Shown here: one piece after another, positions 7,594-16,007 of the stretch | How positions within the stretch are numbered: the stretch's first letter is position 1 | How the letters are laid out: each line of letters begins with the position of its first letter | Assembly (NCBI GenBank): GCA_934358675.1 | Contig: CAKRKX010000015.1 | Location: forward strand, 1-33,921 | From: an uncultured Agathobacter sp. | GTDB taxonomy: Bacteria; Bacillota; Clostridia; Lachnospirales; Lachnospiraceae | DNA: 33,921 bases | Direction of reading: 5' to 3' | Program-made: the position numbers and the translations under genes | Notes under the pieces: model-generated | What the model saw: the letters and a program-made list of their open reading frames with translations, nothing else | What the model was told of the DNA's origin: nothing | The model's database searches: none

Positions 7594-10500
7594 TTATTTT
7601 GCTACTGCACTCTTTGTCTTGCTCCAGCTTCCGTTTAACTTTGTGTTTCCGGAATTCTTGTAAGAACGAACTCTTACATAATACTTCTTTCCGGATTTCA
7701 GCTTGTTAATCGTCTTGCTTGTAGTCTTATTCTTGCCGACTTTTACCGTCTTAGCGTTCTTGAAATTCTTATCTGTTGAATACTGAATCTCATATCCGCT
7801 AACCTTGGCATCACGCTTCCATGAAATCGTCAGGGACTTCTCGTCCTTAGACTTTGCGGCTTTCACCGTTGCTTTCTCCGGTGAAACTTTGATCGTAATC
7901 ACCTTTGTTGCTGCTGCATGTGTATCATCTCCAGATGCGGAAATTGTAATCTTTACAATACCAGGTCCCTTTACCGTTACTTTTCCGGTCTTTGGATCAA
8001 CCTTCGCTACCTTACTGTTTGAAGAAGCGAATGTAATATCTCCATATCCTTCCGGCTCTAAAGTAAAGTTCTTGGAATCAGACTTAACGGTATAGTTGTT
8101 CTTAACACCGGTAATGGTGTCAGCCGGCTTGGTATCATCCTTGGATGGCTCAGACGGCTTAACTGTGTCAGATCCGGAAGGGGTCGTCTCTGAACCGGAT
8201 GGAGTTGTGTTACTTGGTTTTGTTGTAACTTCAACTGCTACAATGTCAGATGTTACGGTTGCAGTCTTTGTTCCGTTCACCGCCTCATTGGTATTGGTTA
8301 CAACACAGAAGTAATAGGTTGTTCCAACTACTGATGTATCAGCTGTATAGTTGCTATCTGTTGCCCCATCAATTGGAGTAGCATTCTTGATTCTACCAGT
8401 ACTGTTCTTGTACCACTGATAAGATAAAGTTCCATCATCTAATACATTTGCATTGATAGCAAGGGCTGCATTTCCTCCAACGTAACATTTTACGGTTGCA
8501 GGCTGCTTATTGATTACAGGAGTCTGTGCATCGGTTCTTACTGTCCAATGTGCATATACTGTAATTGCATCTGCATCAGTTGAGACTTCCGTAATATACT
8601 CTGTGCTGTCCTTTGTAAGTGTCCATCCTGCAAACAGATATCCCTCTCTTGAAGGAGCTTCTAATGTAATCTTGCCTTCGCCCTTGGTGTAATAGAATGG
8701 ATTTGCATCAGCATTGACTGCGTCATTTGCACCCAATACATAATCAATTGCAATACCAGTCTGAGTCTTACCCATATCATCTCCGGATGTTGAACCGGAA
8801 TCATCGGACTTGATCAACTTTAATGTAACATCCTTAAAGTAGAATGTTGCATTATCCGCAGCACTCTTACCAAGACCAAAGTTGAGAGCTACGTTGCTGT
8901 ACGTTGCAGCAGGACACTGAATGGTCGTTGTATATGTATAGAATCCATCGGCATCAGGCTCGCCCAATGTTGCAAGATCAATATCTACTAAATTCTGAAC
9001 AACTTCCCAACTGCCCTGATTCTGCACAATATACGATACTTTATTGTTTGATGATCCCTCCAGTTTTAACTTGGCAGTCATCTCGTATTTTGCACCTGCC
9101 AAAGTCTTAAACTGTGCACTTGTAATCTGCGGAGAATACCAGTTAGAACCACTCTTTACTCCTGTAAACTTATGCACTCCGTTTTCAATACCTGCATCGG
9201 TTGCAGCTCCACCGTCAGCTCCGTTTGCGCTCCACTGTGTATTCGCATTTACCGGATTCTTATCTGCAACTTCTGCCTGAGAATTTCCGATCATGGATAC
9301 ATTGTCGATCTGCACAGAAGCACCGTCACCAAATGTCAGAACAAGTGCTGCATTTGCAAGTGCACGAGGAGTTGTAAATGCCCATTTGTAATTCTTTACA
9401 CTTCCGGTCTCTGTATAATTTACAACCGGTGATTCAAGCATCTTTGTTCCGAGCTTTCCATCGTCTGTTACCGAATAAATTGCTGCCTGAACAGTTGTAG
9501 CACTCTTGCTATACATATCAAAGTTTAATGTATATCCGTCTGCCTTCAGTTCGATTCCAGGCTGGTAAATGCATGGAGCTCCGGATGTTGAAGAAATCTG
9601 TGCACGGCGCTCGTAATATTTTACTCCACCATTCGTAAGCTTTTCATACTTATTCAATGTGGATGCCGTATCAACAACACTCACATCGGAATCTGCGATC
9701 TTCTCCGTTGTGTAACGAGGAACACTTAAAGTTGTTCCTTCAGCAGCTACCCAGCCACCAACATGTGCCCTTCCCTGATCAAAGGTTCCGTTATAAATAA
9801 CATCACCATTGGATAAAGGCTTACGGCCTGAATCCCCGTTAATGGATTCCGGATTTATAATCTCAACTTTTACATTTGAAATATATACATTACCGGTTGC
9901 CTTTGATCCTAAATTAAACTCAATACGACATTTTTCAAAATCTGACTTCTGCTCAAATGTGAATTCCACATGTTGAGGTGTTGAAGATAACTCGTAGGAC
10001 TGAATTCCATTCGTACTCCAGCCGGCCCACTCTTTTGAATCGGTATTGACAGACTTTCCAACTATATTTCCATCAGCGTAAGCATCAAATGATACTTTAT
10101 ACACATATCCTGCTTTTGCATTGTAATGTCCGATCAGCTGAACCGAATAATCCTGTGATCCTGCTTCGGAGATACCCACCTTGGCCCATGTCTTTCCATT
10201 ACTGTCCTTGACTGAATCAAGTGTTGCATCACCACCGGTATTATTGGCATTATAAGAAAGATACCACTTGGACGCATCGGAATCCTTATCGGAACCGAAT
10301 CCCTTCGCATCTAAACTTGATGCAGTAACATCTGCGATCTGGTTAACACCTTCATACTCATCCCAATCAGTCTTAGCATTGTCTGATGCGGTTCTGTCAA
10401 CCGATTCCGCATATCCGTTTGTCTTCTGATATGCACGAACATAATCAACATACATGTTAATATCATCATGAAATGTCGCACGGTTAACATCTCCACCAAA

Positions 10501-12603
10501 CTGACCACTGTCAACTGCCAAATTTAAAAGAACATAAAACGGCTGATCAAACGGAGCATCGTAGGAGAGAGAGTCCGTTGATCCGGAGATCATACTTTCC
10601 CAATTCTGCAAAGTATTAACAGCAACACCGTCATAATACCATGTAATCTTTCCCGGTTCCCAGTCAATAGCATAAGTGTGGAAATAATTGTAATCGGATT
10701 TCAGATCAACATCTCCGCTTCCTTTGTACACATGATCCGGTACACCCCAATGAAGTGTTCCACAAGCCTTATTATTTGCTCCATCTGTAAATGCTCCACA
10801 CGTTTCCATGATGTCGATTTCTCCGGAAACCGGCCAGTTTCCATAGATATCGGTACTCTGTGGAAGCATCCAGAATGCAGGCCATGCACCCTTCGTTGCA
10901 GGAAGCGCCATACGGCTTTCGATATATCCATATGTCGTTGTAAACAATGCCTTATTGGTTCTTGAGGTTGTACGGATTCTCGCAGAGGTATAATCTTTTT
11001 CACTCTCAGATTCGTACTTATAACCGTCCTTTTCATAGGATGCGGTAATGCGAAGCATTCCGTCTCCCTCGCCATCGTCATCTAAATCTTCATTTACTGC
11101 GATATTCTTCTTATTGCCGGTATAAGACTGCTTCTCATTATTTCCCCATCCAGGGTTGCCAACTTCCGATCCGTCACCAAGCTGATAAGACCAATTATCT
11201 AAGTTCAAGCCGGTATCTGAATCAACCTTTGCAGTCCCGTAATTTCCATCAAACTCATCTGCCCAGATCAGATCATATCCGTCTTTGGATGTTCCCGGAT
11301 CTGCAGAATCATATGCAGAATTATCTTTTGTAAAATCGTATTCTGCACCTTTTTCCGATACGGAATCATCGATTACAAGTTTAATCTGTGCATAAACGGA
11401 TGGATCGTCAACTAACTCTACTTTAATGACAACTGTATTTTTGATTGGATTAAACCAGAAACCACCATTTGTCGGCGCTCCGTCCCATCCATAATTAGTT
11501 CCCCAGGTTAATCCAGATCCATCTTTTCCAAGCTCGTAAAAATGACCATCGGCTTTCGGATCAATGGACCATTTTAATCGATTTGCAGTTTGAAGCGAAC
11601 TTCCAAGAATCTCACTGTCACCATTTACGATCAAAGAATCAAATGCAATTGCGTATGCACCTTGTGTCGTAATATCTTTCTCTGCCTTTTCAAAAGCAAG
11701 GCTCTTTACCTCTACCGGTGTTACTTCTTCCTGTGTTCCCGGATAATTTAAAGTATAGTCAACATATACATCCTCATGAGCTACAGACCGAAAACGAATC
11801 TGTTTACTTTCCTTAAAGTTAAACATGATGGCGAATGCACCGCCACCGTTCCAAGTCCAATAATCATATCTCCAGGTATTTTCTTTTGCTACCTGATCAT
11901 CATATGTAATTCCTGAATCCGGATCTTCAATGTTTTTCCAAATTCCATCCTGATTAACCTGAATCACATAATCTTTTTTCACTTCGTCCAATGCATTTGC
12001 TGCAATCGGTTCACCGTTTACCTTAGGAAGACAAAACGAAAATAAATTATCCTTATATTTAATCTGTGGACCATTGTCTGCGTTATATACTTCCAGTTTT
12101 GTGATTCCTGTTCCTTTTACAGGTTCTGCAGAGTTTGAATCGTCTGTATAGGTATAATACTGAAAAGTTTGCTCACAAGCACCTGCATTCTTATATAAGA
12201 CATTAAAGTTATACCGTACAACCTGTCCCTTTGTAATTGCTTTTTGTTCCGAATAATGATATCCTCCATCTGCATCTGCCGTAAGTACCTTCGCTCCACC
12301 TGATTTTTCAAAAAATTTTCCGACATCATCCTTTTTTGCCGCCTCTATTGAATCGTAGACCGCATAAAAAAACAAAACCTGCTCTACTTCTTTTCCATCA
12401 CCAGGATTTAATACAGAATCTGTATTTTCAAGCGATGCAGTTAAAGTTGTTCCATCATATGACATACTTCTTGTCTGCGCTTCCTGAACAATTCCATCTG
12501 CTGCAAATACTGTAAACGCTGGCACATTCACTGAAGTAACCGACATTGCTCCCGCAAGTGCAATTGCGAGCACGGTCTTTCCCCATTTCGCTCTTCTTCT
12601 CAT
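7594..12603 (-). CDS. Secreted multimodular GH16 endo-beta-glucanase (laminarinase/lichenase type)
   Basis: A 1669-residue exported enzyme predicted to hydrolyse beta-1,3 or mixed beta-1,3/1,4-glucans. ATG 12603 is chosen because GGGAGG lies 6 bases upstream; a TTG 10 codons earlier lacks this. Modules, approximately: signal peptide 1-35; N-terminal beta-rich modules 40-290 and 298-412 that I cannot name; GH16 domain 441-727 with AWPAFWMLP and catalytic GEIDIMET (E595, D597, E600); three CBM4/9-like jelly-roll modules 755-917, 934-1106 and 1117-1265; an InlB/FLG-type repeat 1283-1353 (GYLFAGWT, VYAHW); an Ig-like module 1361-1459; a Pro/Ser/Thr linker 1460-1494 with a TTPSGS repeat; Big2-like 1497-1574; FN3-like 1577-1669. 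There is no LPxTG motif, so the Lys-rich C-terminal modules may bind the cell wall. It stands alone between two terminators. Substrate is inferred. Confidence 0.92.
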   Translation of the reverse strand: MRRRAKWGKTVLAIALAGAMSVTSVNVPAFTVFAADGIVQEAQTRSMSYDGTTLTASLENTDSVLNPGDGKEVEQVLFFYAVYDSIEAAKKDDVGKFFEKSGGAKVLTADADGGYHYSEQKAITKGQVVRYNFNVLYKNAGACEQTFQYYTYTDDSNSAEPVKGTGITKLEVYNADNGPQIKYKDNLFSFCLPKVNGEPIAANALDEVKKDYVIQVNQDGIWKNIEDPDSGITYDDQVAKENTWRYDYWTWNGGGAFAIMFNFKESKQIRFRSVAHEDVYVDYTLNYPGTQEEVTPVEVKSLAFEKAEKDITTQGAYAIAFDSLIVNGDSEILGSSLQTANRLKWSIDPKADGHFYELGKDGSGLTWGTNYGWDGAPTNGGFWFNPIKNTVVIKVELVDDPSVYAQIKLVIDDSVSEKGAEYDFTKDNSAYDSADPGTSKDGYDLIWADEFDGNYGTAKVDSDTGLNLDNWSYQLGDGSEVGNPGWGNNEKQSYTGNKKNIAVNEDLDDDGEGDGMLRITASYEKDGYKYESESEKDYTSARIRTTSRTNKALFTTTYGYIESRMALPATKGAWPAFWMLPQSTDIYGNWPVSGEIDIMETCGAFTDGANNKACGTLHWGVPDHVYKGSGDVDLKSDYNYFHTYAIDWEPGKITWYYDGVAVNTLQNWESMISGSTDSLSYDAPFDQPFYVLLNLAVDSGQFGGDVNRATFHDDINMYVDYVRAYQKTNGYAESVDRTASDNAKTDWDEYEGVNQIADVTASSLDAKGFGSDKDSDASKWYLSYNANNTGGDATLDSVKDSNGKTWAKVGISEAGSQDYSVQLIGHYNAKAGYVYKVSFDAYADGNIVGKSVNTDSKEWAGWSTNGIQSYELSSTPQHVEFTFEQKSDFEKCRIEFNLGSKATGNVYISNVKVEIINPESINGDSGRKPLSNGDVIYNGTFDQGRAHVGGWVAAEGTTLSVPRYTTEKIADSDVSVVDTASTLNKYEKLTNGGVKYYERRAQISSTSGAPCIYQPGIELKADGYTLNFDMYSKSATTVQAAIYSVTDDGKLGTKMLESPVVNYTETGSVKNYKWAFTTPRALANAALVLTFGDGASVQIDNVSMIGNSQAEVADKNPVNANTQWSANGADGGAATDAGIENGVHKFTGVKSGSNWYSPQITSAQFKTLAGAKYEMTAKLKLEGSSNNKVSYIVQNQGSWEVVQNLVDIDLATLGEPDADGFYTYTTTIQCPAATYSNVALNFGLGKSAADNATFYFKDVTLKLIKSDDSGSTSGDDMGKTQTGIAIDYVLGANDAVNADANPFYYTKGEGKITLEAPSREGYLFAGWTLTKDSTEYITEVSTDADAITVYAHWTVRTDAQTPVINKQPATVKCYVGGNAALAINANVLDDGTLSYQWYKNSTGRIKNATPIDGATDSNYTADTSVVGTTYYFCVVTNTNEAVNGTKTATVTSDIVAVEVTTKPSNTTPSGSETTPSGSDTVKPSEPSKDDTKPADTITGVKNNYTVKSDSKNFTLEPEGYGDITFASSNSKVAKVDPKTGKVTVKGPGIVKITISASGDDTHAAATKVITIKVSPEKATVKAAKSKDEKSLTISWKRDAKVSGYEIQYSTDKNFKNAKTVKVGKNKTTSKTINKLKSGKKYYVRVRSYKNSGNTKLNGSWSKTKSAVAK

Positions 12604-12637
12604 TATGAACCTCCCAAAAAACTGCTTTCTCAAACAC

Positions 12638-12652
12638 TTACCCCAAAATCAT
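12638..12652 (-). promoter_or_regulatory. Possible four-codon leader ORF ahead of the GH16 gene
   Basis: On the minus strand a very strong ribosome site (GGAAAGGAGG, 12661-12670) is followed after 8 bases by ATG ATT TTG GGG TAA (Met-Ile-Leu-Gly-stop). The frame differs from the GH16 gene, which starts 34 bases further on with its own GGGAGG. This could be a translated leader, a ribosome standby site or a remnant start. Confidence 0.35.
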
Positions 12653-12795
12653 ACCGTTTTCCTCCTTTCCAGGGTGTGCTTTCAAAAGTCCTTTAAATAT
12701 GTACACATGTATTGTATGTCCGGACGATTCTAAAAAAAGTGAAATAATTTCAGAAAAGGTGCACTATTTTCTTCTAAAAAAATAATCAGGCAACA

Positions 12796-12847
12796 TAAAA
12801 ACGCACAGCCAAAACGAAAAATTCATTCTCGATTCGCGCTGCGCGTT
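12796..12847 (-). terminator. Intrinsic terminator after the PAS-GGDEF-EAL gene
   Basis: On the minus strand AACGCGCAGC (12838-12847) pairs with GCTGTGCGTT (12800-12809), 10 bp with one G-U pair, around a 28-base loop, and is followed by TTTATG. The loop is long, but the position, 32 bases after the stop codon, fits. Confidence 0.7.
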
Positions 12848-12878
12848 ATGTTTATAACTTTATCTTATTCTTGCAACT

Positions 12879-14927
12879 CTAATTCTGCAGATGGGAAATA
12901 TCAATTCCAAGACGCAGATGCGCCGGTTTTCCGTTCCAGGTGATCACCTTGTCCTCCATCAGCATATCGGACTTCAGGAACTTATTGTGATCCCATCGGA
13001 TCACAGGATGCTTGCTTCGAAGCTGCTTTCTGCAACAATCCTCGCACGGTGTACTGCGGCCCTCAATCACCTCATAGCACTTACGTCCGGCATAATCGAT
13101 TGCACCGGTCAGGCGCTTCGCAAAGTTGTTCATATAATAGAGCTCATAACTCTCCATGTCCATGACATAAACCACTTCGTCAATCTGGTCGAGAAGTGCC
13201 TTATAATCATTGTTCTGCTCCGGTTCCACAAAGTGCTGATAGATCTCTTCACTCTGCTTTTTCCAGCCTTCCTCCTTCTCATGTGTATCGATATACTGGT
13301 TGGTAAATTCGTCTACATTGAGCGGCTTGCTGAAATAGAATCCCTGAAGTTCTTCCGGCGCCAGTTCCGCCAGTGTCTTTAGCTCATCGATCGTCTCGAC
13401 GCCCTCACAAACAACACGGATGCTGCTGCTTCGCGCCAGCTCCAGAATATTGCTGAGAAGCCGGTAATTGTATGCACTCATATGGATATGATCCACAAAG
13501 CATCGATCGATCTTGATCTCATCGATCGCAAGGCTCTTAAGATAACCGAGACTGGAATATCCGGTTCCGAAATCATCCATCGAGATCTGAATACCACGCT
13601 TATTCCACTGATAGAAAAGCTGATTGTACTTCGTGTAATCCTGAAGCTGCATGCTCTCTGTCAATTCAAGAATAATTGCATCTCCCGATAACTGATAATC
13701 ATCCAGCAGATTATAAATGTATTCGCTTAATTCCTCCTGCTCCAACTGAATATACGATAAATTGATACTCATGCGCAGGTTTGGATTGGATTTACGCCAC
13801 TCGGCACATCTTGCGATGGCCTCCTTTAACACCCAGTTTCCAACCGGAACGATCATACCGGTTGTCTCAAGGATCGGAATAAACTGTCCCGGCGATATCT
13901 CACCATGATAGTGTGAACGAAATCTGAGCAATGCTTCCGCACCGACCACTTCGTACCGATCCATCGCGATCTGTGGCTGATAGACCAAATAGAACCGGTC
14001 ACACCCGTTGCGCACACTGTCACGCAGTTCCTCCGTCAATTCGATCGTACTGAGCTGCTTATGGTATTCCTCCTCGGAGAAGATTTCAAGACGATTCCGC
14101 CCATTCTTCTTCGCCCGCTGCAAGGAACGCTCACCATATGTATATAAGATACCGGCATCGTTGATGCCTTCCATCGGATATTCTACCGCTCCGGCAGAAA
14201 ATGTACCAAGTGAAGCAACACTCTCCTGAATTCTGTGGTACAACTCCTTGCACTGTTCCATGGTATAACCGGTAAGGTTCACTCCAAAGCAGTCTCCACC
14301 GCTTCGGAATACCTGGAACTGCGTGTCCACATTTGCTTCCACAAGCTCTGCCATCTTCTTTAAGACACTGTCACCGTATCCACGTCCGTATTTTGCATTG
14401 ATATCCTGAAACCGATCGGCACCAAGCAGTAAGAACACGCCCGACTTTCCGGATTCCACCGACTTCTTCAGGCTCTTGTGTAAACGGTCAAACCAAAACA
14501 ATCCGGTCAACGCATCTGCCGACTCGATCAGTGCGGTATCCGAAATTCTTCCGATGATATAATGTGCCGTTCCGTCCGGATCCCTTAAGATCTTGCCTTT
14601 GCTGCTGATCCACACAAGATTCTCCTTGCGGTCGATCAGACGATATTCCAGATTCCATTCATCCTGTGTACTCTTTTTTGCTTTCTCGACGGCATGACAC
14701 CAGACATTCTTTTCACGTCCGTATATGAACGCATCCCAGTCTTCAAACGAGCAGCTCAGCTTCTCATCCAGCTGGATTCCGTAACGAATGGTAATCCATG
14801 CACTGGCCATACGGATACGTTCCGCAACCAAATCCGCCAGAAACAGATAATCATCCGTGCTCTCATCCAAAAACTGTAGCGTTTGATAATTCTGCTCCAG
14901 ACGATCTACTGTATTCTCCCTGTCCAA
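12879..14927 (-). CDS. PAS-GGDEF-EAL-PAS cyclic-di-GMP protein (degenerate cyclase, probable phosphodiesterase)
   Basis: A cytoplasmic signalling protein of 682 residues with no membrane segment. Order: N-terminal PAS-like sensor (about 58-128), GGDEF domain (133-285), EAL domain (294-540), C-terminal PAS-like domain (575-680). The GGDEF motif reads SGGDCF (209-214), with Cys at 213 in place of the catalytic Glu, and the usual first metal Asp is Gly 169, so cyclase activity is unlikely. The EAL site looks intact: E331 in EALLR, N389, E421 in ELTES, D451-D452 in DDFGTGYSS, K472, E508 in EGVET, and Q528 before GFYFSKP. It should hydrolyse c-di-GMP. The last PAS has a cysteine cluster (C617, C628, C631, C632), perhaps metal- or redox-binding. 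The start is TTG 14927 after AAAGGGGGT. Own promoter, structured leader and terminator indicate a single-gene unit. Confidence 0.92.
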   Translation of the reverse strand: MDRENTVDRLEQNYQTLQFLDESTDDYLFLADLVAERIRMASAWITIRYGIQLDEKLSCSFEDWDAFIYGREKNVWCHAVEKAKKSTQDEWNLEYRLIDRKENLVWISSKGKILRDPDGTAHYIIGRISDTALIESADALTGLFWFDRLHKSLKKSVESGKSGVFLLLGADRFQDINAKYGRGYGDSVLKKMAELVEANVDTQFQVFRSGGDCFGVNLTGYTMEQCKELYHRIQESVASLGTFSAGAVEYPMEGINDAGILYTYGERSLQRAKKNGRNRLEIFSEEEYHKQLSTIELTEELRDSVRNGCDRFYLVYQPQIAMDRYEVVGAEALLRFRSHYHGEISPGQFIPILETTGMIVPVGNWVLKEAIARCAEWRKSNPNLRMSINLSYIQLEQEELSEYIYNLLDDYQLSGDAIILELTESMQLQDYTKYNQLFYQWNKRGIQISMDDFGTGYSSLGYLKSLAIDEIKIDRCFVDHIHMSAYNYRLLSNILELARSSSIRVVCEGVETIDELKTLAELAPEELQGFYFSKPLNVDEFTNQYIDTHEKEEGWKKQSEEIYQHFVEPEQNNDYKALLDQIDEVVYVMDMESYELYYMNNFAKRLTGAIDYAGRKCYEVIEGRSTPCEDCCRKQLRSKHPVIRWDHNKFLKSDMLMEDKVITWNGKPAHLRLGIDISHLQN

Positions 14928-14946
14928 CGTAATACCCCCTTTCTTT

Positions 14947-15028
14947 ACCGGAAAAGGCGCTCTCCGGTTTTATTGATGGCCAGCTCAGTTGCACCCTCTT
15001 TACAATTGCAAGCGTCTTCTCGAGCTGG
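14947..15028 (-). ncRNA. Structured 5' leader of the EAL gene, candidate cis-regulatory RNA of unknown class
   Basis: The predicted transcript folds into two elements. First, CCAGCTC (15022-15028) pairs with GAGCTGG (14980-14986), enclosing TTGCA (15007-15011) paired with TGCAA (14989-14993), with asymmetric internal loops. Second, ACCGGA (14963-14968) pairs with TCCGGT (14947-14952), ending about 10 bases before the ribosome site. CCTTT in that hairpin can also pair with AAAGG of the ribosome site. I compared it from memory with the c-di-GMP-I and -II riboswitch consensus and see no match. Confidence 0.45.
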
Positions 15029-15060
15029 TTACCCTTATAAATTCCTTTATTCTACGTACA

Positions 15061-15089
15061 ATACTACACTGTCGGAAGAGAAATAACAA
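15061..15089 (-). promoter_or_regulatory. Sigma-A promoter of the PAS-GGDEF-EAL gene
   Basis: On the minus strand TTGTTA (15084-15089), a 17-base spacer and TAGTAT (15061-15066) give a plausible promoter. It predicts a leader of about 125 bases before the TTG start. Confidence 0.65.
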
Positions 15090-15155
15090 GTATTCTTGCA
15101 TAAAAATCGTTCAGCATTTGACCGTTTTTGTTACTTATTGTCCAATTTTGTTATT

Positions 15156-15941
15156 TTATAAGCTTTTTGCATGTTTTTTTATCTGTACAACTAATAATGC
15201 GACACCAAAAAGCAATAAAAATGTGGAAAAAAGCCATGCAAAAACGGTTCCGGTAACGGTTTTCGCAAAGATTCCCGTCTCGGTCCGGAGCACCGCGATC
15301 AGGTTCGCCGTCACATGTCCGATGATCGCCGGATACACATGATCCGCCAGATCCATAAGGATTGCAAGCACGATTCCGAGCAGAAAAGCATAGATAAACT
15401 GTACGACATTAAAATGTACAGCCGCAAAGATCAGCGCAGAAACAACGATTGCAGGAATCTTTGGCAGCATACTCTTAAGTCTCGTAAACAGAATGCCTCG
15501 AAACACCATCTCCTCCAGAATCGGTGTCATAAGTGCCGAACTGATCAGCTCGAGGGCAAGCGTGCTTCCATAGAAATTGGCATTCGCCTCCTTATACCCC
15601 GCCGAGGCATCCACAAGTGGTGTCATGGAGATCAGATTATTGAGTGCGATACTCACGCATGCCACGATCACCACCGCTGACAACGCGAAAAGAATGCTTT
15701 TTTTCGTAAAACGGTCACGAATTCCGCCAATACCTGCCAGCGCACGGTCCTGCTTATAAAAAGGCATCATAAACGGAATCGTAACAACAGTTGTTACAAG
15801 CTGACGCGCGACAAAATGTGATGTATCCCCTCCGATAATGACCGTACAAAACGACATCACAATGATCGATACCGCATAGTAAAATAAAAACGGATAGGCG
15901 ATATACCAGATCTGTATTGCCGGATTCTTCTTTTCTTTCAT
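15156..15941 (-). CDS. CPBP family intramembrane metalloprotease (CAAX/Abi type)
   Basis: A polytopic membrane protein of 261 residues with about seven hydrophobic segments. Diagnostic CPBP motifs are in place: EEMVFRG (E143, E144, R148), FAAVH (H176) and HVTAN (H209, N213), which form the intramembrane metal site. I use ATG 15941, preceded by GAGAGGAG; an upstream extension of the frame runs into the terminator-like hairpin of the previous gene. Family members process membrane peptides or take part in bacteriocin immunity; nothing nearby indicates a bacteriocin, so the substrate is unknown. No promoter is evident in the 66-base gap after the HAD gene, so read-through expression is possible. 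Confidence 0.9.
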   Translation of the reverse strand: MKEKKNPAIQIWYIAYPFLFYYAVSIIVMSFCTVIIGGDTSHFVARQLVTTVVTIPFMMPFYKQDRALAGIGGIRDRFTKKSILFALSAVVIVACVSIALNNLISMTPLVDASAGYKEANANFYGSTLALELISSALMTPILEEMVFRGILFTRLKSMLPKIPAIVVSALIFAAVHFNVVQFIYAFLLGIVLAILMDLADHVYPAIIGHVTANLIAVLRTETGIFAKTVTGTVFAWLFSTFLLLFGVALLVVQIKKHAKSL

Positions 15942-15966
15942 GTGCGTTCTCCTCTCTTTCTTTTCG

Positions 15967-16002
15967 AAAATCAATGCGGTACATACCAGGATGCACCGCA
16001 TT
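15967..16002 (-). terminator. Weak terminator-like hairpin between HAD gene and CPBP gene
   Basis: On the minus strand AATGCGGT (15995-16002) pairs with ACCGCATT (15973-15980), followed by GATTTTC. The U-tract is short, so it is probably a leaky terminator that lets the CPBP gene be transcribed from upstream. Confidence 0.5.
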
Positions 16003-16007
16003 ATGTT

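Noticed and set aside
12604..12633. Upstream TTG start of the GH16 gene adding 10 residues
   Set aside because: ATG 12603 has GGGAGG at ideal spacing and gives a normal signal peptide; the TTG has none.
14928..15060. c-di-GMP-I or c-di-GMP-II riboswitch ahead of the EAL gene
   Set aside because: The conserved blocks of both classes, as I remember them, are not recognisable, so I report only an unassigned structured leader.
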